Position numbers and translations under genes: made by a program
The notes under the pieces: model-generated
Database searches by the model: none
The model's input: only the letters and a program-made list of their open reading frames with translations
What the model was told of the DNA's origin: nothing
NCBI GenBank assembly: GCA_035647855.1
Contig: DASRMP010000012.1
Location: 1 to 32,213 of the forward strand
Source: JAAZBW01 sp035647855
GTDB lineage: Bacteria; Actinomycetota; Actinomycetes; Actinomycetales; Actinomycetaceae
Length of the DNA: 32,213 bases
Direction of reading: 5' to 3'
In this document: positions 1 to 7,850 of the stretch, one piece after another
How positions within the stretch are numbered: position 1 is the first letter of the stretch
Layout: each line of letters opens with the position of its first letter

Positions 1-72
1 CTACTGGCCGCCTGCCACAACCTCCGAAAGCTCTACCAGCACACAGCAACCGGCGCCACAGCCACCGGGTAG
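1..72 (+). pseudogene. C-terminal tail of an IS transposase (enters from outside the window)
   Basis: An open frame runs from base 1 to a TAG at 70-72. It reads LLAACHNLRKLYQH and then a short Thr/Ala/Gly tail. The pattern 'A-C/T-H-N-L-x-K-L' close to the stop is typical of DDE transposases of the IS1182/IS5-like groups. Only 23 residues are visible, so the family is inferred, and I cannot tell whether the gene is intact upstream. The following 196 bases (73-268) hold no gene and probably include the end of the element, but I could not define a terminal inverted repeat. Confidence 0.45.
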
Positions 73-268
73 GCCCGGCAAGCCACGGGCCCGCCCGGCC
101 GCCGTGGTCAGCCGACCCGGCCCGCTGACGAGCCCCGGGCCCGCCCCGCACCAAGACCCGGGCCACGATCCTCCGCAAAGCCGTCACAAACACCAGTCAC
201 ACCACCCAAATTCCGACCCACGCTCCTAGGCTTCAGCCGTCCCCGCTCTCGGCATCAAGGAGAACTTC

Positions 269-649
269 ATGGCCCTCGAAGTTGGCGTCATAACCAGTTG
301 GACATTCATGGCCGAGTGCCCGATTCCCCAGGACGTCGCGTCATTGCTGGTGGCAGGCGAATCACCCATTGCTGCCTACAAGACCTTCCGCGACAGCGCA
401 ATCTTCACGAACAAACGCCTCATCGTCCGTGACTCCCAGGGCATGAGCGGCAAGAAGGTGGAGGTGTACTCGTTGCCCTACTCATCGGTGAACATGTGGT
501 CTTCGGAGAACAAAGGCACCTTCGACTTCAACTCCGAGCTGGAGCTGTGGACGCGCGCCGGCCACATCAAGATCAAGATCGGCGCAGGGGTTGACATCCG
601 GCGGCTGGACCACCTGATCGCGTCAGCGGTGCTCGGCGCGCTCAACTGA
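269..649 (+). CDS. Bacterial PH-domain protein (bPH_1 / DUF1696 type)
   Basis: This 126-residue protein matches the small single-domain bacterial pleckstrin-homology fold. After a short N-terminal helix (about residues 15-33) comes the characteristic stretch IAAYKTFRDSAIFTNKRLIV, then a beta-rich core with 'YSLPYSSVNMWSSENKG' and 'ELELWTRAGHIKIKI', and a closing helix 'IRRLDHLIASAVL'. There is no signal peptide or membrane segment, so it should be cytosolic. The ATG at 269 has a good ribosome binding site (AAGGAG, six bases upstream). An internal ATG at 308 has none as good. The biological role of this family is not established. The gene stands alone between an IS remnant and an opposite-strand operon. 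Confidence 0.85.
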   Translation: MALEVGVITSWTFMAECPIPQDVASLLVAGESPIAAYKTFRDSAIFTNKRLIVRDSQGMSGKKVEVYSLPYSSVNMWSSENKGTFDFNSELELWTRAGHIKIKIGAGVDIRRLDHLIASAVLGALN

Positions 650-748
650 GCGCGCCGACGGCGTGGACGGACGACGCCTCCCCCGTCAAGGCCGGCGCTC
701 CCGCCGTCGCCGCCAACGAGAGCGATGGTCGGTTCTCCGCGACGAGGT

Positions 749-1078
749 TCACACCGGGTTAAGCTGCTGTGGCGCAATCAGCGATGTCGATGAATCAGAT
801 CCGAAGGCCATGCGGATGTTGTATCCGACCGACGGCCGAAGCTGGTTGAGGCCCGCAATCACACTGCTGTGGATGTGGAACCTCCGCGCCAGTTCGTCGA
901 AGGGCACGCTCGTGTTGAGGCCGAGGATCTCGATCCCCACGACTACGCCGTTCCGGTCGAGGTCGACCATGATGGAATCGCTGAACTCACGAGTCTTGGC
1001 AACCTCGCTATCGGACAAATAGATGTAGGAAGCCCCCACCCCAAGGTCAACCTCGACCCGAATCGGTTGATGAATCAC
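749..1078 (-). CDS. DUF2283-like small protein
   Basis: From a GTG start at 1078 this gives 109 residues. The N-terminal half (VEVDLGVGASYIYLSDSEVA ... DSIMVDLDRNGVVVGIEILG) has the pattern of DUF2283: 'D..a...Yi.L', followed by 'D.d.dG.vvGIEil'. The C-terminal half (FDELARRFHIHSSVIAGLNQ) looks helical and may be a small HTH-like extension. The start is chosen because GTG overlaps the TGA of the upstream gene (GTGA at 1075-1078) and a GAGG/GAGGAG ribosome site lies just before it. A longer frame back to 1138 would run through the upstream gene. DUF2283 genes are often found next to DUF4258 genes, and a toxin-antitoxin role has been suggested for such pairs. Here that is only inference. Confidence 0.7.
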   Translation of the reverse strand: MIHQPIRVEVDLGVGASYIYLSDSEVAKTREFSDSIMVDLDRNGVVVGIEILGLNTSVPFDELARRFHIHSSVIAGLNQLRPSVGYNIRMAFGSDSSTSLIAPQQLNPV

Positions 1079-1323
1079 TCCTCGTCCCTCCACGCGCATG
1101 TGACGACGTACCAATCCCCCGGCGCCGTCTGCGGCCATCTGACTACCACTTTAGCGTCCCGCTCTGACGAGCACCTCCCGATGAAGACCCAAGCCCGGCC
1201 CTGCGAGCTGGCAGTTCCCTCATACGAAGTGTGCGGCTCGCTCAGGACCTCGCGCACTGCGTCCTCCGGAATACGGCGATGTCTCATTCTCTGACGGGCA
1301 TGGGCTGAGAACGTAATCCGCAT
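1075..1323 (-). CDS. DUF4258-like small protein
   Basis: The 82-residue product begins MRITFSAHARQRMRHRRIPE, the typical DUF4258 opening ('S.HA..RM..R.I....v..vl..P'). The beta strands RAWVFIGRC, KVVVRWP and WYVVTCAWRDE follow, completing the small RelE/BrnT-like alpha-beta layout. The ATG at 1323 sits nine bases after the stop of the upstream DUF6941-like gene. The 3' end overlaps the next gene by four bases, so the three are probably one transcript. Function is unknown; a toxin-like ribonuclease role is possible by fold analogy but unproven. Confidence 0.75.
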   Translation of the reverse strand: MRITFSAHARQRMRHRRIPEDAVREVLSEPHTSYEGTASSQGRAWVFIGRCSSERDAKVVVRWPQTAPGDWYVVTCAWRDEE

Positions 1324-1332
1324 CGCGGCGCC

Positions 1333-1734
1333 CTAGCTGGCTTGGTGCTGGGACTCGACCTCAAACGCGAGTCTTCTTGCAAGCTCATCGTCGAGATAGA
1401 CCCTGACCTCGTACAGCCCCGCCGAAACGAGTGGAAGGTTGAGAGACGCCGCAAACAGCAGACCGATCTTGCCATCGTAAGGACGTATTTCGGCACCTGG
1501 CCGCAGTGTCGACGAGACGTCAAGCTGGTACGCGGAGTCCGGACTCGTCAACTCGAGCCGGACCTCAATCGGAGGTGCGCCCTGCAGGGAACGAATCCGA
1601 CCCGCTACCGAGAAGACGTGCATACTCGGGAGTTCGGGTGCTCGCACGTGCGTGAAGCTCGCCCCAACAGCGGTGAGCTTGCCGTTTTCGATGCTTGCGA
1701 AGTCGCAAAGGAACGCGTAGTCCAGTTCGGCCAT
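1333..1734 (-). CDS. DUF6941-like conserved protein
   Basis: The ATG at 1734 gives 133 residues starting MAELDYAFLCDFASIENGKL. The pattern 'A.y.ilcD.A...nGKL...G.f' with a following beta-sandwich-like region (VRLELTSPDSAYQL, IGLLFAASLNLPLVSAGLYEVRVYLD) matches a family of cytosolic proteins of unknown function (DUF6941). No membrane segment is present. There is no convincing Shine-Dalgarno. Instead TACCCT (minus strand, 1746-1741) lies six bases before the ATG, as expected for a leaderless transcript. It appears to head the three-gene operon with the DUF4258-like and DUF2283-like genes. A longer frame reaching back to 2151 overlaps the rhomboid gene and is not supported. Confidence 0.72.
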   Translation of the reverse strand: MAELDYAFLCDFASIENGKLTAVGASFTHVRAPELPSMHVFSVAGRIRSLQGAPPIEVRLELTSPDSAYQLDVSSTLRPGAEIRPYDGKIGLLFAASLNLPLVSAGLYEVRVYLDDELARRLAFEVESQHQAS

Positions 1735-1740
1735 GTACCG

Positions 1741-1746
1741 AGGGTA
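1741..1746 (-). promoter_or_regulatory. -10 box of the DUF6941-like operon (leaderless)
   Basis: Read on the minus strand the hexamer is TACCCT (TANNNT), followed by six bases and the ATG. The distance places +1 at or next to the start codon. I see no clear -35 element. Confidence 0.35.
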
Positions 1747-1900
1747 CCGAGAGGATCCGACAAGATCCCTCTCGGGAACCATCGGATGTGGAAGTGCCTC
1801 ACCGTGCGCCCAGAAACCGCGGAAGCACCCCCCGAAGCGTGCCGGTTGTGCAGGCGGCCGCCTATCGCTGCCCTTTCCGATCGCCTGCGAGACTGGAGCC

Positions 1901-2524
1901 ATGAGCCAGCTCGCCCCGCGTCCCACGGCCGATACCGCCAAGAAGTCCGGCATACTCAACGGGCTCCTGGTTGGGCTGATGTGGGTGCTGGAGATCATCG
2001 ACGTCGCACTGCAGGGCGCCCTCGACTGGATCGGCGTGCACGCCTGGAACGTCGCCATGCTCTGGACGCTGTTCACCGCCCCGTTCGCGCACCTCGGCTT
2101 CGGGCACCTGGCGGCCAACTCGATCCCGCTGCTCATCCTCGGTTTCCTCATCGCCCTGGGCGGGCTCCGCCAGTGGATCTACGTCACGCTCGCTGCAGTG
2201 ATCGGCTCCGGACTGTTCGCGTTCCTGCTGAATCCGCCGGGCACGGTGACGATCGGCGCTTCCGGGGTCGTCTTCGGCTATCTCACGTATCTGATCATCC
2301 GGGGCTGGTTCTCGCGTGACTGGCGGCAACTTCTGCTGGGCCTCCTCGTCCTACTGATCTACGGATCGATGCTCTGGGGCGTCTTCCCGACGATGCCCGG
2401 AGTCTCCTGGCAGGCGCACCTGGGTGGCGCGGTCGCCGGGGTGCTGGTCGCCTGGTGGTTGCACAGCCAGGACCGCCGTCGTCACTCAAAGAGGATCTGG
2501 AACCAGTTCGACCCCGAGCCGTAG
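1901..2524 (+). CDS. Rhomboid-family intramembrane serine protease
   Basis: From ATG 1901 the product has 207 residues and about six membrane helices. The serine motif GASG is at residues 119-122 (catalytic Ser121), and the partner histidine is His173 in AHLGG, in the last helix. 'HLGFGHLAANSIPLL' (about 64-78) corresponds to the conserved H...N segment that follows the first helix in rhomboids. The enzyme cuts within or beside transmembrane segments of substrate proteins; the substrate is unknown. The basic tail RRRHSKR suggests a cytosolic C-terminus. The gene is divergent from the DUF6941-like gene. Its last 43 bases overlap, tail to tail, the end of the large membrane protein gene on the other strand. 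An upstream in-frame ATG (1733) lies inside the divergent promoter area and is less likely. Confidence 0.9.
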   Translation: MSQLAPRPTADTAKKSGILNGLLVGLMWVLEIIDVALQGALDWIGVHAWNVAMLWTLFTAPFAHLGFGHLAANSIPLLILGFLIALGGLRQWIYVTLAAVIGSGLFAFLLNPPGTVTIGASGVVFGYLTYLIIRGWFSRDWRQLLLGLLVLLIYGSMLWGVFPTMPGVSWQAHLGGAVAGVLVAWWLHSQDRRRHSKRIWNQFDPEP

Positions 2525-5361
2525 AACAGGCTCTTGCCGTCGTCGCTGATGTCCAGCGCGGCGACATTGGGGCGCGTGTTCCATCTCCTTGTGTCCGCAC
2601 CCGTGAATAGGGAGACGCGGTCCACCCCACTGACCGCCAGGGCATCGGCCGCCGCAGCGAAGGCCGGCTCACCGACGGAAAGCAGGAGCACCGAATCGTT
2701 CGAGAGGTCCCGCATCTCGTTCTTCGCCGGCACGTATGCGATGAGCGCGTCATTGACCACAAGAACCTTCAGGGTACCCACCGGCGCTTGCTGCGTCGCC
2801 GTCACGACGCCGTGGTTCAGCGTTACAACGCGGCCTTCGACGGGGCAGGCGACAATCGCCTCCGTGTCGCGAGCGCTCACTCCCCAAGGTGTGCAATCGA
2901 GCTCAACCTGCGCATCCAGTCGCCCGGATGCAGGGTCGATCACCCATAGTTCGCGTGCACCGGGCTGCGTGACGTACACGGCGGTGTCGGTAGCTGCGAG
3001 CCCCTCGGTGAGTTCGGGGAGATCGAGGTGCCATTGAGACTGTGCCGTATCGAGGTCCATGGCTGATACCTGTCGGTTCGTGCCGGACCAGCCCGATCCG
3101 ATGGCAAATACCGTGTTCCGGCTACGCACAGCCGTGAGCGAGTGGCCGTCGAAGTGCGCGACCACCGTGACAGAGCCCGAATCGAAGTTGCCGTGGACGA
3201 GCGTGCGGGTGTTGACCAGTGCCCAGCCCTCGTCGTCCTTGCCGCCCAGAGTGGTGGTCACGGCGTACTGGTCATTGAAAGGGATGGCCCGGGTGAGCGG
3301 CCCGTCATCTCCCATCGCATTGCCGGTCAGCAGAGGAATGAAGATCGCGGCGGCCGTGGTGACGCTCACTCTCAGTATTTGCGGCAGTAACGGGTTCGAG
3401 GTCTGCTCACCTTTAACGCGGGGCGCCGGCGGAAGCCCCAAGTCACGGTATTGCGGCATAGCGAGCAAGCCGTTCACCTTCAGCACCATCTCCGAATTGC
3501 CAGACAGTGCGAACACACAGCGTTCTATCGCCACCTCGTAGCTGATGTCATCGGCGGAAGCCGCGGACGCCACCACCGGCTGTAGCGATCCGAGCGGCCA
3601 ACAGATTGCCAGTGGAACCCGACGGGCAGTCTGGGTATCGAACAGTTCCGGAGGCAGGTCGTACGCCGCCGCAAACACCGCGAGGCGTTCGGCGCGCTCG
3701 TCAGCGGGGACCGGCGGCACCAGGAACACGGTCTTGTGAAGGTAGCCCGAGGATGACACCAGCTCGAGTTCCCAGCTCAGACCAGCCGTCTTGCCGATGA
3801 ACACCGTGATGAGTTCGGCTTCCTCGGCGAAACTTCGTACGGCGTCCTGCCACGTGTCGTCTCCGAAAGTGAATCTCTGCGCTCCCAAGCCAGGAGGCAG
3901 GACTTGGCCGGGCTGGCCCACGGCGATCGGCGGACCGTAACTGGACAGCATGAGCGCGACCAGTTCTTCGAAGCCCTCCCGGCGCTTCATCAGAAGGCTG
4001 TCGAGGAAGCCCGCGCGGTCGGGCCGTCGCACGCGCAGCTTCAGTTTGTCGTCACCGAAGGTCCGGAGCATGAGCACAGGTCGTCCGTCACCACGACGAC
4101 GATTCCTCATGGCTGCCATCGCCCACCGGCGTCCGAGTGTGGTGGGGAATCCAACCCAGAGCGCGACGACCAACGCGACCAGAGTCATGGCAACTCCCCC
4201 GCCCGTCACCTCCCAGGTCGCGAAGTCCGCAGTGCCGGAGCCCCACTGGGTCAAGGCGCTTCCGGACATCCAGAGGGCGAACGAAACGGCCAGCAGGATG
4301 ACCGATCCGAGCGCTCCAAGCATCGCGGGCACCATCGCCGCACCCCTGATCAACGGGCGCCGCTCGCGGCCCTCCGGCCGTGTGAGCAGTCGCTGGAACC
4401 AGAGGCCAACCACATATGCCAGAACGATGAAGGCATAGCCGAACAGCGAATGGGTGTGGCTACCTATTGTTGGAGCCAGGCGAATAGCCCAGAGGATGAG
4501 CGCCAACCGGCACGCTCCGAGCGCCGTGTCGCCCAACGACCAGCGGCGTCGCGCGGGCTCGACATCCGTATGCAAGGGATTGAGCCGACCGGGGGCGAAA
4601 CGAGTGAGGAGACGGCGCCACAAGCCCCGATCCATCACGATCGGGACCACCACGAGTACCGAGAGAAGCAGCGCGAACCCCAGCATCTCGCGACGCAACA
4701 TGGAGATGCGTTGGCGAGGCATTTCGATGTTCTCGGGCGATGGCACTTCAGGGGTCACCTCTACGAGAGGCTCCACGTGCTCCACGAGTGTGGTCAGCGT
4801 TGCAATGAGATGAGCGTCATCACCGCTGGGTTCGTGGACCTGGATGCCCACGTGGGTGCGGCCTCTGACAATCAGCGCGCAAGCGGCGGTGATGTCGGAT
4901 GTCCGGACTCGAAACCCGGCTGCGTCGGTGCCGGCGATCGGGACGGGCTCGGCAGATTCACAGCCGACCGTAGGTGGTGCCGTCGTTCCACCGGTGATGA
5001 TCTCGACGGTGACCACCGCCTCCTCAACGAGGTTGGGACTACGCCACCGACGTTCCCACGCCTGTTCTATGGCGGCGTCCCGGAAGTCCTGAGCGAGGTC
5101 GGTGTTGAGCTGGTACGCCCGGGTATTGGGTGGGCGATCACGCACGCGCACCATGCTGGTTCCGAAGGCGTCCGACACCACGTCGTCGTCGGGGATGACG
5201 GCCGCGACAGCGGGTGGTTCGAAAGGTGGCAGGAGCGAGGCATCCGGCGGCGGTGACTCCCATGCAGGGTTCGTAGCAATCGCAGCAACAGCAAGCACAA
5301 GCGCGACAGCCAATGTGACGGCTGAGACCACGGGACGTTGGGCCAGTCGATACCCGGTCAC
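2482..5361 (-). CDS. Large membrane protein with TIR-like cytosolic domain and C-terminal beta-propeller-like domain
   Basis: The product has 959 residues from a GTG at 5361 (GGGGAC/AGAG upstream). Visible parts: a membrane segment at 13-30; an extracytoplasmic region of about 195 residues with proline-rich starts; helices near 227-243, 281-300, 304-323, 342-364 and 385-404; then a soluble domain at about 426-600. That domain has a first strand VLMLRTFGDD, then YGPPIAVGQPG, GLGAQRF, AELITVFIGKT and GLSWELELV (Ser529, Trp530, acidic 531/533). This order of strands and the S-W-E helix resemble TIR-like folds. One more helix (about 662-680) precedes 280 residues of repeated beta blades such as VNTRTLVHGNFDSGS, VSAMDLDTAQSQW and LWVIDPASGRLDA, which look like a WD40/PQQ-type propeller. 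By the inside-positive pattern the TIR-like part is cytosolic and the propeller outside. I do not recognise a named family. A sensing or defence role is inference only. Confidence 0.75.
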   Translation of the reverse strand: MTGYRLAQRPVVSAVTLAVALVLAVAAIATNPAWESPPPDASLLPPFEPPAVAAVIPDDDVVSDAFGTSMVRVRDRPPNTRAYQLNTDLAQDFRDAAIEQAWERRWRSPNLVEEAVVTVEIITGGTTAPPTVGCESAEPVPIAGTDAAGFRVRTSDITAACALIVRGRTHVGIQVHEPSGDDAHLIATLTTLVEHVEPLVEVTPEVPSPENIEMPRQRISMLRREMLGFALLLSVLVVVPIVMDRGLWRRLLTRFAPGRLNPLHTDVEPARRRWSLGDTALGACRLALILWAIRLAPTIGSHTHSLFGYAFIVLAYVVGLWFQRLLTRPEGRERRPLIRGAAMVPAMLGALGSVILLAVSFALWMSGSALTQWGSGTADFATWEVTGGGVAMTLVALVVALWVGFPTTLGRRWAMAAMRNRRRGDGRPVLMLRTFGDDKLKLRVRRPDRAGFLDSLLMKRREGFEELVALMLSSYGPPIAVGQPGQVLPPGLGAQRFTFGDDTWQDAVRSFAEEAELITVFIGKTAGLSWELELVSSSGYLHKTVFLVPPVPADERAERLAVFAAAYDLPPELFDTQTARRVPLAICWPLGSLQPVVASAASADDISYEVAIERCVFALSGNSEMVLKVNGLLAMPQYRDLGLPPAPRVKGEQTSNPLLPQILRVSVTTAAAIFIPLLTGNAMGDDGPLTRAIPFNDQYAVTTTLGGKDDEGWALVNTRTLVHGNFDSGSVTVVAHFDGHSLTAVRSRNTVFAIGSGWSGTNRQVSAMDLDTAQSQWHLDLPELTEGLAATDTAVYVTQPGARELWVIDPASGRLDAQVELDCTPWGVSARDTEAIVACPVEGRVVTLNHGVVTATQQAPVGTLKVLVVNDALIAYVPAKNEMRDLSNDSVLLLSVGEPAFAAAADALAVSGVDRVSLFTGADTRRWNTRPNVAALDISDDGKSLFYGSGSNWFQILFE

Positions 5362-5498
5362 TTCTCTGTCCCCGTAACGAACTCGACCATCGACAAGCCC
5401 CCCTTGACCCAGGTTTCACATGCAACTCCTGGCACGCAACTCTCTGCCGCGCCGACGGGCTGAGCCTCCCACTCTCACGCGATGCCCGGCCGTCGCGT

Positions 5499-5535
5499 CC
5501 GCTGGGTGAGTGTGAATCCGCTGGGTGAGTATGAA
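5499..5535. repeat. Two-copy 19-bp tandem repeat
   Basis: CCGCTGGGTGAGTGTGAA (5499-5516) is followed at a 19-bp period by CCGCTGGGTGAGTATGAA (5518-5535), with one mismatch. It lies between the terminator of the DUF4352 gene and the start of the 959-residue protein gene, about 140 bp upstream of that start. It could be an operator or chance duplication; nothing else supports a role. Confidence 0.6.
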
Positions 5536-5541
5536 GTCATG

Positions 5542-5578
5542 CGAAGGCGGGCCGGTCCCCCCGACCGGCCCGCCTTCG
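5542..5578 (-). terminator. Strong hairpin terminator after the DUF4352 gene
   Basis: CGAAGGCGGGCCGGTC (5542-5557) and GACCGGCCCGCCTTCG (5563-5578) form a perfect 16-bp stem with a five-C loop. It starts 11 bases past the stop of the minus-strand DUF4352 gene. There is no long U tract, which is common for actinobacterial hairpin terminators. Confidence 0.8.
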
Positions 5579-5588
5579 TTTCCCCCGG

Positions 5589-6275
5589 TTACTGGAGCGA
5601 AACCACCACGTCACTGCTGAGGAAGCCTCCCGAGAGCTCGAGTCCCACAGGCAGCGCATCCGCTGGGATGTCGTAGAGCAGAACTCCCTCCACCGTGTTT
5701 CCCGGATTGATCTTCGTGAGGAAGAAGTCCTCGGCTTCCAAGTAACTCGCCGCAGTTGAGGCGGAGTGCTCGCGGCCCTGCTCATCGATCAGATTCTGAT
5801 CGGAGTAGTGGAAGTACTCGGCCGAGTCGCTGATGTTGCTGACTGTGACCGCGACTGTCACGAACTGACCCTGGGCCACCTCACCGAAGTACTCGTTGCC
5901 GACTCGCGAGATTCCCGTCTCGGCCCCATTGACCGTGACGGTGAAGTCACCAACCTCAACTGTGTCTCCGATCGCGGCCTGCGTCTCGTCAGCCGGGGCG
6001 GGTTCGCCGGCTTCCTGCGAGACGTCCGGCGAACCCGCGTCCGTGGGTGCATCCGCTCCGGCCGAGGACGTCGACGCCCGGGGCACGTCGTCGTCCCCGC
6101 CTCCAATCGCCGCACCGATACCTCCGAGGACGACGACGGCGATGATCGCCGTCAGGATCTTGTGGCGGGCGAACCAACTGCGCTTCGGCTCGGGGGCCGG
6201 CGCCTGGTATTGGATGGGGACGGGCTGGTTGGGCACGGGTTGCCCGTGCTCGTTGGGCTGATACGGATTGCTCAT
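5589..6275 (-). CDS. DUF4352 (telokin-like) membrane-anchored protein
   Basis: From ATG 6275 (AAGGAG nearby) the product has 228 residues. It starts with a Pro/Gln-rich cytosolic stretch (1-35), then a single membrane helix KILTAIIAVVVLGGIGAAIG (about 39-58), an acidic/Ser/Thr linker, and a C-terminal domain of about 130 residues. That domain has 'GDTVEVGDFTVTVN', 'QFVTVAVTVSNISDSA' and 'NPGNTVEGVLLYDIP', the usual order of the DUF4352 immunoglobulin-like fold. It should sit outside the membrane. These proteins are common in actinobacteria and their role is mostly unknown. The gene is divergent from the sensor kinase. A longer frame to 6947 runs antisense through the kinase gene and is rejected. 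Confidence 0.88.
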   Translation of the reverse strand: MSNPYQPNEHGQPVPNQPVPIQYQAPAPEPKRSWFARHKILTAIIAVVVLGGIGAAIGGGDDDVPRASTSSAGADAPTDAGSPDVSQEAGEPAPADETQAAIGDTVEVGDFTVTVNGAETGISRVGNEYFGEVAQGQFVTVAVTVSNISDSAEYFHYSDQNLIDEQGREHSASTAASYLEAEDFFLTKINPGNTVEGVLLYDIPADALPVGLELSGGFLSSDVVVSLQ

Positions 6276-6435
6276 GGTGAGCTCCTTCGTTCTCGCAGGA
6301 TCTGATGCCCCAAGCAAACGGGAGGAGGCAGGACCGGCGGATCCCCTGATCGGTTGGAGCCGACTGACCGAACGGGCGGGTTGACGGACGGAGGTCCGGA
6401 CCGAACGGCTGAGTGATGATGTGGGTGGGAGGCCG

Positions 6436-6441
6436 TAGTTT
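6436..6441 (+). promoter_or_regulatory. -10 box of the sensor kinase gene (leaderless)
   Basis: TAGTTT is followed by six bases and the ATG of the kinase, so transcription would start at or near the start codon. The -35 (GTGATG, 6413-6418) is weak. Confidence 0.4.
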
Positions 6442-6447
6442 GGGCCT

Positions 6448-7839
6448 ATGGCCCCCGTCAGCGCTCCGCAGTCCACGGTTCCCGAATGGGTGCACCGGGC
6501 GGGACACGTCCTGCTCGAGATCGCGATCCTGGTCACCGCGTGGCTCTCCGCGCTCCTGGGTTCCATTCCGGCGATCGAACGGGCGAAGTTGACCGGGGGC
6601 GAAGGAGCCCCCGCCGCCATGGCGGAGGTGTGGGCCGGCCTCGCCATGGCAGTGGGTCTGCTTGCTCCCCTGCTGCTCCTCCTCCGCAACAGGTCACCCT
6701 GGGTCGCGTGGATCCTTGGTGGAGCCCAGATGCTGTTGCCGATCGGGCCCCAGATGATGTTCGCGCTTCCGGCATTCCTGCGGCGTTCCAGTTCACGGTT
6801 GGCGGCAGCGGCCATCACGTTGCATGCGGTGGGGATCGCAGTCTTCTTTGCCATCGATTCCAGGGGTACCAACGGGGACACGTCGGCGCTGCGCGTCCTG
6901 ACCGCAAGCGGTGGTGGCGATCTCGATGTGGAGAGTGAACTGTCCATCTCGAGCGTCGTATGGCTCTACCTGCTCACTGTTCTCCTGCCGGTGGTGATCG
7001 GCTTCATTCTCCGTTACCGCGATCAACTCGCAGAGTCTCGCCGTCATCTGGTGTCCTCCCAGGAGGATCTCGCCGCAAAGGGTGCCTCCCTCGGGCAGAT
7101 GGCGGAAGCCCTCACCCGCAAGGAGGAGCGGGAGATGATCGCCCGCGAGATTCACGACGTGATCGGCCACCGCCTCTCGATGATCAATGTCTACGCGGGT
7201 GGCCTCGAACTCGCGGTGGGGAGCGATCCGGAGTTGGCCGAACGAGCCAGGCTCGTCCGCGAGGCATCCCAGCAAACGGTGGATGATCTGCGCTCACTCG
7301 TTCAGGTGATGCGAGATCCGGAAGGGTTCGCGGGGCTGCGGGCACCCGGCCCGGATTCGCTGACGGACGTGGCCGGCATGATCGAGGAGGTTCTGGGGGC
7401 CGGCCGGCCGGTGGCGTCCTCCGTGTTCCTCGACAGTCCTGAACAGGCGCCGCCCGTCCTGTCACACGCCGTGTACCGGATCCTCCAGGAACTGCTGACC
7501 AACACCCAGAAGCACGCGCAGGGTGCTCCTGTTCGCGTACGGGTGACCGGCGGACCGGGTCGGGGTATCCGGATCGAGGTTGCGAACGTCATGACATCGC
7601 ACCGGCCTGCGCCGCCGGTGGACGGGGCACCCACTTTCCAGTACGGATCCCGGGCGGCGGCGTCGACGGAACCGAGGCCGAGCCACGATGGGTCGGGACT
7701 GACAGGAGTCCGCGAGCGCGCCGCCGCCCTGGAGGGGACGGTGCACGTGGAGCCGGGACCACCCGAGTTCGTGGTCCGGGTGGACCTGCCGTGGCGCACA
7801 GGCGCGGACCGGTCGGATCGTGTGGGTGGTGGCCGGTAG
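6448..7839 (+). CDS. Sensor histidine kinase, NarL/DesK type (HisKA_3)
   Basis: The product has 463 residues. The N-terminal 190 contain about five membrane helices (roughly 20-40, 60-80, 88-108, 118-136, 170-188) with no recognisable extracellular sensor domain, so ligand sensing is probably within the membrane. The dimerisation/phosphoacceptor box is IAREIHDVIGHRLS with His236. The ATPase has an N box, ILQELLTNTQKHA (about 345-357), and a G box, DGSGLTGVRERAAALEG (414-430). It should autophosphorylate and pass phosphate to the regulator encoded 11 bases downstream. The signal is unknown. The region at 380-410 between the N and G boxes is longer and less conserved than usual. Confidence 0.93.
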   Translation: MAPVSAPQSTVPEWVHRAGHVLLEIAILVTAWLSALLGSIPAIERAKLTGGEGAPAAMAEVWAGLAMAVGLLAPLLLLLRNRSPWVAWILGGAQMLLPIGPQMMFALPAFLRRSSSRLAAAAITLHAVGIAVFFAIDSRGTNGDTSALRVLTASGGGDLDVESELSISSVVWLYLLTVLLPVVIGFILRYRDQLAESRRHLVSSQEDLAAKGASLGQMAEALTRKEEREMIAREIHDVIGHRLSMINVYAGGLELAVGSDPELAERARLVREASQQTVDDLRSLVQVMRDPEGFAGLRAPGPDSLTDVAGMIEEVLGAGRPVASSVFLDSPEQAPPVLSHAVYRILQELLTNTQKHAQGAPVRVRVTGGPGRGIRIEVANVMTSHRPAPPVDGAPTFQYGSRAAASTEPRPSHDGSGLTGVRERAAALEGTVHVEPGPPEFVVRVDLPWRTGADRSDRVGGGR

Positions 7840-7850
7840 CCTCGTGAGAC

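Noticed and set aside
3904..5256. 450-codon open frame on the plus strand
   Set aside because: It lies antisense to the 959-residue membrane protein, whose translation has clear membrane helices and domains. The plus-strand product is low in hydrophobic structure and His/Glu/Arg-rich.
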